Assembly: GCF_000695255.1 (NCBI RefSeq)
Contig: NZ_JMIB01000021.1
Location: 1-64,000, forward strand
Origin: Photobacterium galatheae
GTDB lineage: Bacteria > Pseudomonadota > Gammaproteobacteria > Enterobacterales > Vibrionaceae
DNA: 64,000 nt
Reading direction: 5' to 3'
How positions within the stretch are numbered: the stretch's first letter is position 1; each line of letters opens with the position of its first letter. The position numbers and the translations under genes are program-made. Shown piece by piece: positions 7,998 to 16,713 of this stretch. The notes under the pieces are model-generated. The model saw nothing but the letters and a program-made list of their open reading frames with translations. It was not told the origin of the DNA and did not search any database.

Positions 7998-10094
7998 TTA
8001 TTCTGTTACCGAGATAAGTTCAGCATACTCACTTAACATTTTGTCGAGTTCCTGAACACGTATTGGCTTTGCTAGAAAGCCATCCATTCCAGCGGCTCGA
8101 TATTCAACTTGATCGGAATGCATTGCGTTCGCTGTCAATGCGATAATCGGAAGCTCACAGTGTTTCTCTCTAAGCTTTCGCGTGGCTTCCATACCATCCA
8201 TAACTGGCATAGAAATATCCATCAGAATCAAATCAAATTGAGTTGGTGCGGCCATAACCATATCCAAAGCCATCTGGCCATGATCGGCAACCAGAACATG
8301 GTGTCCTCGCTTTTCTAACATCAGTTTCGCAACCATCTGATTTGTTTTACTGTCTTCCGCTAATAAAATAGAAAGCGATCGATTTGGCGTCGTTTTAGGC
8401 TTCTGAGTCAGTTCTTCTTTTTGTATTTCCACGACAGTGATCGGCAAATAAACGGTAAAGCAACTTCCTTCTCCAAGCTGACTTTGAAGTGCAATCCTTC
8501 CTTGCATTTTCTCGATTAAATGACGGCTAATCGCCAAACCCAGACCTGTCCCGCCATAACGACGTGTAATGCTGCCATCTGCCTGAACAAAAGGATTGAA
8601 CAAATTTTTCTGTGCTTCAGCAGAAATCCCGATGCCAGTATCAATCACTTTCACCGTCACTTCGTTGTTTTCTGTAGCAACGACGACTTTGACAGATCCT
8701 GTATCGGTGAATTTAATCGCGTTCCCAATCAAATTAAACATGACCTGGGTAACACGGTTTTTATCTCCAAGCATTCTTGCTGGAACAGATGCATCGACAC
8801 GAACCCCCAGAGAGATATCTTTTTTCATGGCCTGATCTTCAAGCTGCTCAACCACAAGATTGACGCAATCAGCAACAGACATTGGCTCCAGATATAAATC
8901 GAACTTACCCGATTCAATACGCGATAAATCAAGTATGTCATTAATAATCGTCAGAAGAAGCTGAGCGGATTGATCCATCTGATTAATCCATTTCAGTTGG
9001 TTTGCATCCAGCCCCGAATCTGCCAATGTGTCCATCAAACCAAGTACAGCATTCAGCGGTGTGCGAATTTCGTGACTCATCATTGCCAAAAACTGTGATT
9101 TGGCAGCATTCGCAGATTCTGCTTGTTGTCGAGCCTGTTGCAGTTCAACCAGACGTTGCTTCTTGCTGGTAATGTCTTTTGCTGTACCTCGATAACCTCT
9201 CAGTTCACCATGCTTATTGAAATATGGGCTGGCACTAAAACTAATCCATGCCCCACCCTCATTGCCGGGGAGCTGCCATTCAAGATCCTCAAAATCTTCA
9301 TTCTTAAGCAGCTTGTGTCGCAACTTCGTTTGAAAACCTTTGTCATCATCAAATAGATCCAACAGGCTTTTTTTATCAATCACATGGTTAGATAGATCTG
9401 GTGCCGAAATATAGGTGAAGCGAAACTCTGTATCGATCTCCCAAAACCAGTCACCAACTGTATTTGCAAAGTCTTTGAATCGTTGCTGACTGTGTAATAG
9501 CTCTTGCGTTCTGACAGTGACCAGCGTTTGTAACCTTTCTCGGTAATCGATATCAATAATGGCGCGCTCAAGTAAGGGCCTGAAACGCGCTAGCACTCGT
9601 TTGCAAGATGAACCAAACTGACCCGGTTCTGAATGAATAAACAGAAGTAATGCGTCGCCTGAACTGACTTTGACTCCTGTCATTAAAACAGAGCGGCATA
9701 AATCAAGTTTATCCTGGGGTAACTTTCTGAATTCAGCAACCTGTGCAGGGTCAAACAGTGCGATACTTTCGCCGTTAATGGCCCGTATAAAGGTTTGGTT
9801 CACTTCCCAGTTGCAACTTTCGAAATGAACACAAGTCGTCACGAGCTCTTCAAGTTGTGAAGATTCATCTTCTCGAGTCAATACCAGAGCATGCTCAAAG
9901 CCGATGTACTTACGTAAAACCGCCAACAGGCTGTTAAACACCTGACGCTTATTATTTGCGCCAGCCATCGCAGACATACCCGCCAGAATTGCCGAGTACT
10001 CATCTCTGAGCTGTTTTTCCCGTTCCTGGCTTCTCAGCAATGCAAGCAGGGTTTCCTGTAAAGTCTCTGTTTCTTTCCCTGTCATGCCTTTCAT
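7998..10094 (-). CDS. vpsS: hybrid sensor histidine kinase, VpsS/NahK type
   Basis: A 698-residue cytoplasmic hybrid kinase. In order: a GAF-like region (about 50-190), a PAS domain (206-310), HisKA with His341 in MSHEIRTPLNAV, HATPase with NAIKF, DTGIGI and GTGLGL (450-550), and a receiver with Asp626 in LMDISMP. It has no membrane segment. It overlaps the upstream nosP gene by 4 bases, so the two are translationally coupled. In Vibrio cholerae the equivalent pair (VpsS with a FIST protein) feeds the quorum-sensing/biofilm phosphorelay, and NosP-NahK pairs sense nitric oxide. That role here is inferred from family and pairing. Confidence 0.85.
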   Translation of the reverse strand: MKGMTGKETETLQETLLALLRSQEREKQLRDEYSAILAGMSAMAGANNKRQVFNSLLAVLRKYIGFEHALVLTREDESSQLEELVTTCVHFESCNWEVNQTFIRAINGESIALFDPAQVAEFRKLPQDKLDLCRSVLMTGVKVSSGDALLLFIHSEPGQFGSSCKRVLARFRPLLERAIIDIDYRERLQTLVTVRTQELLHSQQRFKDFANTVGDWFWEIDTEFRFTYISAPDLSNHVIDKKSLLDLFDDDKGFQTKLRHKLLKNEDFEDLEWQLPGNEGGAWISFSASPYFNKHGELRGYRGTAKDITSKKQRLVELQQARQQAESANAAKSQFLAMMSHEIRTPLNAVLGLMDTLADSGLDANQLKWINQMDQSAQLLLTIINDILDLSRIESGKFDLYLEPMSVADCVNLVVEQLEDQAMKKDISLGVRVDASVPARMLGDKNRVTQVMFNLIGNAIKFTDTGSVKVVVATENNEVTVKVIDTGIGISAEAQKNLFNPFVQADGSITRRYGGTGLGLAISRHLIEKMQGRIALQSQLGEGSCFTVYLPITVVEIQKEELTQKPKTTPNRSLSILLAEDSKTNQMVAKLMLEKRGHHVLVADHGQMALDMVMAAPTQFDLILMDISMPVMDGMEATRKLREKHCELPIIALTANAMHSDQVEYRAAGMDGFLAKPIRVQELDKMLSEYAELISVTE

Positions 10095-11260
10095 TCCCGG
10101 TAAAATAAAACTTTAGATATCATCAAATTGCCGTGTTCGTTTTCACCACCGACGAACTGCCCCTGTTCACCGAACGTAAAAGGACAAATGTATGGTGCAT
10201 CACACATCGCCTGTCGCATTTTGTCTGCCACCTGCGCCATTCTTGATTTCACCTGAAGCATGCAACCAGCACAATAAATACTGATACCGCCAATTGCTTC
10301 AATTTGGTGATGACTTTCAACAAATCCACCGACATCACGGCCGGCACGGTTCACCAAATTATCTTCTGTGCCCGACATCAGATAAAAGCGCTCTCCTTCC
10401 TTTATAGAAGCAAATAACGTAATTCCGCCACGTTCAGTGACCGAATTGGGATGAGCAAGTTTAAAATATGGCAAATCGTGCAAGATTCCGGCAACACGCC
10501 CCAATGGGTACAACGCTGACAGAGACATAATAGATTCGTTATAGTTTAAAGGGTGTTCTATCCACTCTTCATAAACTTCTTTAGCGGGACGGTGATCAAG
10601 CTCAATCAGCTCTCTGCCATCAACCTTAGTCGCAACGGCCGAAAGTTCCGTTTTTGCATACCCAGAATGGAATGAAAAACTGACTTCGCAAGTTGGGTAG
10701 AAGACACTGACCGCCACACCTTCTGACGACGTATGATCCTGTGTAAAAAGCTGCCATTTTCCGGCAACATTGGCATCGGCAGCACTTCCGCCAATAATAG
10801 GAACAGGGGTTCCAAACTCTTGTGATATTGCCTCAATAGCCTCTTCTTCGGCCCCCGGACTGGCGTGCAATAAGATCATGGAAGGCAATTCACCTAAACG
10901 GCCCGTGTTCTGAATCGCCTTCAATACGGCTTGCCTGGCCATTTGCCCTGGCCTCTGGTGTGTAGAAACCAACGCAGAGCCATAAGCACCGTTAAAATCG
11001 AAAACGGCCCAAAGCCCAATCACCGTATCAGGAAAATAACCTAATTCTGTCAGAATTCCCTGACAGGATGAGCACCCCAAAATCTGAGTATCAGGGAAAT
11101 CAGCAACAAGTCGTTGTCTGATGAGGTTCGCATCTTCATGTCCGGAAAAGTAAACCAGCAGAAGGCTGGGACGGACCAACCTGGCTTTGAGTTTTTCAAC
11201 GGCTTCGCCAATTGCTGACTCTGTAGCATCCAAGGTGGAGTAACTGGTAAGGATTTCCAT
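10091..11260 (-). CDS. nosP: FIST-domain sensor protein, NosP-like
   Basis: A 389-residue cytoplasmic protein made of FIST N and FIST C domains: N-terminal blocks LLLVYFSG and ILGCSSCQG, mid-block PIIGGSAAD, C-terminal GGISIYCAGC and CPFTFGEQG. FIST proteins of this kind (NosP) bind haem and nitric oxide and regulate the partner kinase. The 4-base overlap with the kinase gene supports a sensor-kinase pair. The haem-ligating residue cannot be assigned from sequence alone. Start at the ATG preceded by GAATGAAG. Confidence 0.8.
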   Translation of the reverse strand: MEILTSYSTLDATESAIGEAVEKLKARLVRPSLLLVYFSGHEDANLIRQRLVADFPDTQILGCSSCQGILTELGYFPDTVIGLWAVFDFNGAYGSALVSTHQRPGQMARQAVLKAIQNTGRLGELPSMILLHASPGAEEEAIEAISQEFGTPVPIIGGSAADANVAGKWQLFTQDHTSSEGVAVSVFYPTCEVSFSFHSGYAKTELSAVATKVDGRELIELDHRPAKEVYEEWIEHPLNYNESIMSLSALYPLGRVAGILHDLPYFKLAHPNSVTERGGITLFASIKEGERFYLMSGTEDNLVNRAGRDVGGFVESHHQIEAIGGISIYCAGCMLQVKSRMAQVADKMRQAMCDAPYICPFTFGEQGQFVGGENEHGNLMISKVLFYRE

Positions 11261-11413
11261 GCTTCATTCGCGGCTGTTAGTGTATCTTCCCCATAATAGA
11301 CAGTTTCAAATTGCGGATCAGCAGACGATTGAATTTTTATTAAAAAATCTCTTAAGTCTGCGGACAAGCTACCGTTATTACTAGGTAGAATTCTTCACAG
11401 AGCAGATACGGAC

Positions 11414-12103
11414 ATGACAAAGCAACCAGTAATCATCGTAACAGAGGGAACAACAGCGTTAGGCAAACGTATCTGTAAAGAGATCGCTGCGACGCAGTCG
11501 ATTGTCATCGCACTGAGTAATGATGAAAATGCGGGTTATGATCTCGTCGCAGAAGACCCGAGGGTCAGGTTTCGAAGAGCTGATTGCTACAAAGAGGCTG
11601 ACATTCATGCTGTCGTTCAGGAGGTTCAGTCCCAGTTTGGTCGATTAGATGCATTGGTCAACAACCCTCCGTTCACCCCACCCGGCCATGACACCTCGTT
11701 TACAGAGCTAGATCTATTCGACTGGAATCAAGCCCTGCACCAACAGATCACTGCGCCACTTTTTACGGCCAGATTATGTTTTCCTTTACTGAAAACGACC
11801 CAAGGTGTGATTGTCCACGTCATTCCCACGCCGCATGATACAGCAGTCAATAATGAAGTCCTCTCTGTATGTAGCCATGGGTTGATTGGTCTGACTGAAT
11901 CTATGGCGAACAGTTTATCACCTGATGTACGGGTCCATGCGGCATGTTACTCTTTGCACAATAAAAATGACGACAAAACTGATACAAATCAATTTCGTGA
12001 TGTTGCCGCCATGGTACGCTTCTTGGTTAGCAATGAGACCGCACAAATGAACGGTCAAGTGTTTAAAGTATCGAACCGGGTTTATGATAGAAATACCATT
12101 TAA
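11414..12103 (+). CDS. degenerate short-chain dehydrogenase/reductase-like protein
   Basis: A 229-residue protein with the Rossmann layout of the SDR superfamily, but each signature is altered. The TGxxxGIG cofactor loop reads TEGTTALGK, the NNAG block reads NNPP, and at the YxxxK site I see SVCSHGLIGL with neither Tyr nor Lys. It may have lost redox activity and bind a ligand or partner, or use an unusual mechanism. It stands between the divergent nosP and the cbb3 oxidase locus, a position I recall for an SDR gene in Vibrio cholerae, so the degenerate form may be conserved. Ribosome-binding site is weak. Confidence 0.75.
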   Translation: MTKQPVIIVTEGTTALGKRICKEIAATQSIVIALSNDENAGYDLVAEDPRVRFRRADCYKEADIHAVVQEVQSQFGRLDALVNNPPFTPPGHDTSFTELDLFDWNQALHQQITAPLFTARLCFPLLKTTQGVIVHVIPTPHDTAVNNEVLSVCSHGLIGLTESMANSLSPDVRVHAACYSLHNKNDDKTDTNQFRDVAAMVRFLVSNETAQMNGQVFKVSNRVYDRNTI

Positions 12104-12180
12104 AAGCCACCACCTGATTGAGTGCTGACTTTTTGGGTTTTTTCATCTCTATTTCATTGTTTATAAAAATATTTTTTATC

Positions 12181-12612
12181 TTAAAATTTCAAAATATAAA
12201 CCGTATCATTTGATTCAATTCTTACGCGCCACCCGTCGCTCGTTGACGAGTCTTCAGGCAGAAAAAAATCACCTGTTTTGAAATGCTTAGTAACAAATAA
12301 GGTAATAAGAGTTTTTTGTCTGCTCTCAGCGGGTGATAAGAGCGTCACCTGAGATACATCAAAGTTCAGAGGCACCTGCAATTGGTACTGATTTCCACCT
12401 TTATCATCATGCTGAATTAAACGAATTTCTATCTTCCTTTTTGAAGCATCCTCAAAACATTCCCCTGATTCTTTCTGACATACAACAGAGACTTCCCCTA
12501 CAGGACTCGCCTCTTTATATGTAATTGTTCTCCATACAAATGCTGTGATCAGCACTGCAAGTAAGACCAAAATTTGAATCAACCGCGCCTTTGTCAATTT
12601 TTGAGCTGCCAT
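12181..12612 (-). CDS. single-pass membrane protein, unknown
   Basis: Starting at the ATG at 12612, the product has 143 residues: a short basic N-terminus, one membrane helix (IQILVLLAVLITAFVW) and a periplasmic domain of about 110 residues with two cysteines (VVCQKESGECF) and many beta-type segments. Frames extending to 12645 are possible but add no recognisable feature. I do not recognise the family. It is convergent with the SDR-like gene and divergent from the cbb3 operon, so a role linked to respiration is conceivable but unproven. Confidence 0.6.
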   Translation of the reverse strand: MAAQKLTKARLIQILVLLAVLITAFVWRTITYKEASPVGEVSVVCQKESGECFEDASKRKIEIRLIQHDDKGGNQYQLQVPLNFDVSQVTLLSPAESRQKTLITLFVTKHFKTGDFFLPEDSSTSDGWRVRIESNDTVYILKF

Positions 12613-12677
12613 GATTGTATACATATCCCATGTTACAGAGTTCAAACTTTTTACATAAAAGTAGCGAGCTTCAACAA

Positions 12678-12694
12678 GTGCGATAGCATCGCAC
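12678..12694. promoter_or_regulatory. inverted repeat upstream of ccoN (1)
   Basis: GTGCGAT-AGC-ATCGCAC is a perfect 7-bp inverted repeat with 3-base spacer, about 190 bases before the ccoN start and 65 bases before the divergent membrane-protein gene. It looks like a dimeric-regulator operator; no factor assigned. It is not an FNR box. Confidence 0.45.
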
Positions 12695-12818
12695 TGTCAT
12701 TCATTTCTCATCTCAAGTATTATGCGTGCTGAAAATGCCACTTTTACAACAAAATAGCAATTTCCGTGTCGAATTGGTTATAAAAACAACACTGGATATA
12801 GCTAAGCTTTGGGTGGCA

Positions 12819-12841
12819 TTGCGAAATGAAGTTGTTCGCAA
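12819..12841. promoter_or_regulatory. inverted repeat upstream of ccoN (2)
   Basis: TTGCGAA and TTCGCAA are exact inverse complements separated by 9 bases, ending 44 bases before the ccoN start codon. It may be an operator or a 5'-leader hairpin. A weak promoter-like pair (TTGGTT, 17 bases, TATAGC) lies just upstream around 12774-12802. Confidence 0.45.
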
Positions 12842-12885
12842 AGAAACAAGAGTGTAGTTGAAAATTTTTAGTGGAAGCATGCAAC

Positions 12886-14313
12886 ATGAGCCAAGAAAAG
12901 CAGCTTGATCAAAACTACAACTATACGGTCGTTCGTCAATTCACTTTAGCCACCATACTATGGGGAATTGTAGGAATGAGCGTTGGTGTATTCATTGCCG
13001 CTCAGTTGGTATGGCCGGCACTTAACTTTGACACCCCTTGGTTGACATACAGCCGTCTGCGTCCGCTGCATACTAATGCAGTGATTTTCGCATTCGGTAC
13101 CAGTGCGCTGTTCGCGACATCCTACTATGTCGTTCAACGTACATGTCAAACCACGCTGTTTGGTGGCAAGTTAGCGTCGTTTACCTTCTGGGGCTGGCAA
13201 GCCGTCATCCTATCAGCAGCGATTTCGCTGCCAATGGGACTCACAACCAGTAAAGAATATGCTGAGCTGGAGTGGCCAATCGATGTGCTCATCGCTATCG
13301 TATGGGTTGCTTACGCTGTCGTGTTCTTCGGGACCATGATTAAACGGAAAACCTCCCACATTTATGTGGCGAACTGGTTCTTCGGTGCCTTCATTCTGAC
13401 AGTGGCAGTGCTGCACATTGTAAACAGTATGGCGATTCCAGTCTCTATGACGAAGTCCTATTCTGTTTATTCCGGTGCAGTCGATGCCATGGTTCAATGG
13501 TGGTACGGTCATAACGCCGTAGGTTTCCTCCTTACTGCTGGTTTCTTGGGTATGATGTATTACTTCGTTCCCAAGCAAGCTGGTCGTCCTGTTTATTCCT
13601 ACCGTTTGTCAATCGTACACTTCTGGGCATTGATTTCTCTGTATATCTGGGCTGGCCCTCACCACCTGCACTACACCGCTCTGCCAGACTGGACACAGTC
13701 TCTAGGGATGGTGATGTCTTTGGTTCTGTTTGCACCATCCTGGGGCGGCATGATCAACGGCATCATGACACTGTCAGGTGCATGGCATAAACTGCGTTAT
13801 GACCCAATCCTGCGCTTCCTGGTTGTTTCTCTGTCGTTCTACGGCATGTCAACCTTCGAAGGCCCGATGATGGCAATTAAGACAGTAAACGCCCTATCTC
13901 ACTATACAGACTGGACAATCGGCCACGTACACTCCGGTGCATTAGGCTGGGTTGCGATGGTTTCAATTGGTTCAATCTACCACTTGGTACCTAAACTTTT
14001 CGGTCAAGAACGCATGTACTCCATCAAACTGGTGAACGTACATTTCTGGCTGGCAACCATTGGTACAGTACTGTACATCGTTGCAATGTGGATTTCTGGT
14101 GTCATGCAAGGTCTGATGTGGCGTGCGGTCAATACCGACGGTACGTTGACTTACAGCTTTGTTGAAGCACTGCAAGCGTCTTATCCGTTCTACTTCGTTC
14201 GTTTCTGCGGTGGTTTGATCTTTGTCACCGGCATGCTCTTAATGGCTTACAACGCCTATAAGACGATTGTCGCACCAAAAGACAGCCTGAAAGCCGTAGA
14301 GCAACCAGCTTAA
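12886..14313 (+). CDS. ccoN: cbb3-type cytochrome c oxidase subunit I (CcoN)
   Basis: Catalytic subunit of the high-affinity cbb3 oxidase in the inner membrane, reducing oxygen at the haem b3-CuB centre. About twelve membrane helices are visible, with the haem/CuB histidines in [23 protein letters not shown] and [11 protein letters not shown] choose ATG 12886 (475 residues, [14 protein letters not shown]) because GTGGAAG lies 8 bases upstream; a GTG at 12871 is in frame but has no site of its own. First gene of ccoNOQP, which allows microaerobic respiration. Confidence 0.97.
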   Translation: MSQEKQLDQNYNYTVVRQFTLATILWGIVGMSVGVFIAAQLVWPALNFDTPWLTYSRLRPLHTNAVIFAFGTSALFATSYYVVQRTCQTTLFGGKLASFTFWGWQAVILSAAISLPMGLTTSKEYAELEWPIDVLIAIVWVAYAVVFFGTMIKRKTSHIYVANWFFGAFILTVAVLHIVNSMAIPVSMTKSYSVYSGAVDAMVQWWYGHNAVGFLLTAGFLGMMYYFVPKQAGRPVYSYRLSIVHFWALISLYIWAGPHHLHYTALPDWTQSLGMVMSLVLFAPSWGGMINGIMTLSGAWHKLRYDPILRFLVVSLSFYGMSTFEGPMMAIKTVNALSHYTDWTIGHVHSGALGWVAMVSIGSIYHLVPKLFGQERMYSIKLVNVHFWLATIGTVLYIVAMWISGVMQGLMWRAVNTDGTLTYSFVEALQASYPFYFVRFCGGLIFVTGMLLMAYNAYKTIVAPKDSLKAVEQPA

Positions 14314-14325
14314 GGAGTACAACAG

Positions 14326-14934
14326 ATGAGCTTTCGTCACGAACTTGTAGAAAAAAATGCTGGTTTGCTGGCCATTCTGATCGTTATCGCGATCAGCTTT
14401 GGTGCCCTGGTTGAAATCACCCCACTGATTTACCAAGAGCAAACCACAGAACCTGTTGAAAACCTGCGTCCATATACCGCTCTGGAAATGGAAGGCCGTG
14501 ATATATACATCCGTGAGGGTTGTACTGTGTGTCACAGCCAGATGGTTCGTCCGTTCCGTTCAGAAACAGAACGTTATGGCCATTACTCCGTTGCCGGTGA
14601 AAGTGTTTGGGAGCACCCATTCCTGTGGGGTTCAAAACGTACAGGTCCTGACCTGGCACGTGTTGGTGGCCGCTATTCAGATGAATGGCATCGTGTCCAC
14701 CTTCGTAACCCACGTGATGTTGTTCCAGAATCCAACATGCCAGGTTTCCCATGGCTGGAAACGAACACGCTGGATGGAAAGATCACTTCCAAGAAGCTGG
14801 CTCTATTCCGTGATAAGTTCGGTGTCCCATACACCGACGAGCAAATCGCAAAAGCTGGTGATGATGTGAAAGGCAAGACTGAAATGGACGCACTTATTGC
14901 TTACCTTCAGTCGTTAGGTCACGCGATGAAATAA
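14326..14934 (+). CDS. ccoO: cbb3 oxidase mono-haem subunit (CcoO)
   Basis: A 202-residue membrane-anchored c-type cytochrome. N-terminal helix (about residues 14-36), one haem c site (CTVCHS at residues 67-72) and a distal methionine in SNMPGFPW. It passes electrons from CcoP to CcoN. It starts 12 bases after ccoN with AAGGAG before the ATG. Confidence 0.97.
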   Translation: MSFRHELVEKNAGLLAILIVIAISFGALVEITPLIYQEQTTEPVENLRPYTALEMEGRDIYIREGCTVCHSQMVRPFRSETERYGHYSVAGESVWEHPFLWGSKRTGPDLARVGGRYSDEWHRVHLRNPRDVVPESNMPGFPWLETNTLDGKITSKKLALFRDKFGVPYTDEQIAKAGDDVKGKTEMDALIAYLQSLGHAMK

Positions 14935-14943
14935 GGAGGCACC

Positions 14944-15120
14944 ATGGATATTGGAACCATTCATAGCATTTGGACAGTCATCCTGTTCGCTAGCTTTATT
15001 GGTATTGTCCTTTGGGCCTACAGTAAACGCCGTAAATCCCAATTCGACGAAGCTGCAAACCTCGTGTTTGCAGACGAAGAAATGGATATGGCCACGCGTG
15101 AAAAAGACAGGAGCAAATAA
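14944..15120 (+). CDS. ccoQ: cbb3 oxidase small subunit (CcoQ)
   Basis: A 58-residue protein missed by a 60-residue cut-off. It has one membrane helix (WTVILFASFIGIVLWAY) followed by the KRRK stop-transfer and an acidic tail. CcoQ stabilises the assembled oxidase. The ribosome-binding site AAGGAGG lies 6 bases before the ATG, the gap from ccoO is 9 bases and ccoP begins 2 bases after the stop, exactly the expected operon slot. Confidence 0.95.
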   Translation: MDIGTIHSIWTVILFASFIGIVLWAYSKRRKSQFDEAANLVFADEEMDMATREKDRSK

Positions 15121-15122
15121 GA

Positions 15123-16100
15123 ATGTCTACGTTTTGGAGTATATGGGTCTCAGTCATCACGCTTGGCACCTTAGCCGCGATGGCAGGTCTTCTGATCTGG
15201 TGTAGTCGCGACAAAATGGGTGTAGAAGAAGGTGAAGACATGGGACACGAATACGACGGTATTCGTGAAATTAACAACCCACTGCCGAAATGGTGGTCCT
15301 ACATGTTTTGGGGAACCATCATCTTCTCACTGGTTTATCTGGCACTTTATCCAGGTTTAGGGAACTTCAAAGGCTTCTTTGGCTGGCAAAGTTCAGATCA
15401 AACGGTTCGTACCGTCGCTGAGTTAGAAGCTTCTATTGAAAATGCTCAGCAGAGCCAAAAACTGGATCAGTACGCCAAAGAACTGGGTGATGCAGAAAAA
15501 GCCTATGGTGAACTGTTTAAGACACTGGCTTATGATGAGTCGGGCAATCATCTTCGTCCTATCGAAGCAATTGCTGCTGATCAAGAAGCCCGTCGTGTCG
15601 GCCAGCGTCTGTTTCTGCAGAACTGTGCTCAGTGCCATGGCTCTGATGCTCGAGGTCAACAAGGTTTCCCTAACCTAACTGACAACGACTGGCTGTATGG
15701 TGGCGAGCCTGAGACAATCAAAACAACCATCATGCATGGTCGTCAGGGTGCGATGCCTGCGTGGATTGACACCTTAGGCGCCGACGGTGTACAAGAAGTA
15801 ACCAGCTACGTGCTGAGCCTGTCTGGCCGTAAGGTGAATGCGAAAGAAGCAAATGCAGGTAAACAGCGCTTTGTTGTGTGTGCGGCTTGTCATGGTACAG
15901 ATGGTAAAGGTAACCCAGCCTTTGGTGCACCTGACCTGACGGATAACACCTGGTTATTTGGTGGTTCACGTCGCGCGGTTGTTGAAACAATCACGCACGG
16001 TCGTCAAGGCGTTATGCCAGCGTGGGAGCATATTCTGGGTGAAGAAAAAATCCAGCTTATCTCTGCTTATGTCTGGGGTCTGAGCAACGGCGAACAGTAA
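15123..16100 (+). CDS. ccoP: cbb3 oxidase di-haem subunit (CcoP)
   Basis: A 325-residue di-haem c cytochrome, entry point for electrons. Two membrane segments lie near the N-terminus (about residues 5-25 and 58-80) and two haem c sites follow, CAQCHG near residue 168 and CAACHG near 257, each with a later methionine ligand (GAMPAW and GVMPAW). The start is 2 bases after ccoQ. A strong terminator follows. Confidence 0.97.
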   Translation: MSTFWSIWVSVITLGTLAAMAGLLIWCSRDKMGVEEGEDMGHEYDGIREINNPLPKWWSYMFWGTIIFSLVYLALYPGLGNFKGFFGWQSSDQTVRTVAELEASIENAQQSQKLDQYAKELGDAEKAYGELFKTLAYDESGNHLRPIEAIAADQEARRVGQRLFLQNCAQCHGSDARGQQGFPNLTDNDWLYGGEPETIKTTIMHGRQGAMPAWIDTLGADGVQEVTSYVLSLSGRKVNAKEANAGKQRFVVCAACHGTDGKGNPAFGAPDLTDNTWLFGGSRRAVVETITHGRQGVMPAWEHILGEEKIQLISAYVWGLSNGEQ

Positions 16101-16168
16101 TTCATATTTCTGTTACGAATCAGTTGATTGTTGACGTTTGCTGACAATTTCACTGAAGATATGCCACT

Positions 16169-16200
16169 GAGCCCCTGTTAAAATCAGGGGCTCTTTTTAT
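16169..16200 (+). terminator. intrinsic terminator after ccoNOQP
   Basis: GAGCCCCTG and CAGGGGCTC form a perfect 9-bp stem with a 7-base loop, followed by TTTTTAT. It separates the oxidase operon from the assembly genes, though read-through may supply them. Confidence 0.9.
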
Positions 16201-16221
16201 TGATTTGAAAAAGGATTCACA

Positions 16222-16713
16222 ATGCAAAAACCATGGTATAAGCAGTTTTGGCCTTGGTTCATAATTGCGATCCCAACCATCTCTGTCGTTTACAGTATGA
16301 CGGCACTGTATGTCTTCTCGCAGAACAAGGTCGATTTGGTTGCTGAGGATTATTACAAGAAAGGAAAAGGCATTAATCAGGACTTTTCCCGACTCCGTGT
16401 TGCTGATGCCCTTCAAATTCACGGGGACATCAGTGTACAAGATACCAATATCGTACTCCGCCTGAACAAAGGTGAATTGAAGTCTTACCCGACACTGCGC
16501 GTGATGTTTACACACCGAACGCTGGCCGAGAAAGATTTCACGCAAATGATCAGCCCGGATATGCAAGGCAACTATCGTTTTTCTGCCCCAGAGCCGATTG
16601 ATGGCCCTTGGTTTGTTGAAGTTGAGCCTTTTAAAGGCGACTGGATGCTGAATAGTCGTTTAAACCTCCCCTCATCTGATCCCATTCAACTTTATGGGCA
16701 GAAGCAGAGATGA
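16222..16713 (+). CDS. fixH: FixH family cbb3 oxidase assembly protein
   Basis: A 163-residue protein with a single N-terminal membrane helix (WFIIAIPTISVVYSMTALYVF) and a periplasmic domain including the DYYKKGKGIN block typical of FixH. FixH/CcoH works with the CcoI copper pump during cbb3 oxidase assembly. Its stop overlaps the ccoI start by 4 bases, indicating translational coupling. Confidence 0.9.
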   Translation: MQKPWYKQFWPWFIIAIPTISVVYSMTALYVFSQNKVDLVAEDYYKKGKGINQDFSRLRVADALQIHGDISVQDTNIVLRLNKGELKSYPTLRVMFTHRTLAEKDFTQMISPDMQGNYRFSAPEPIDGPWFVEVEPFKGDWMLNSRLNLPSSDPIQLYGQKQR

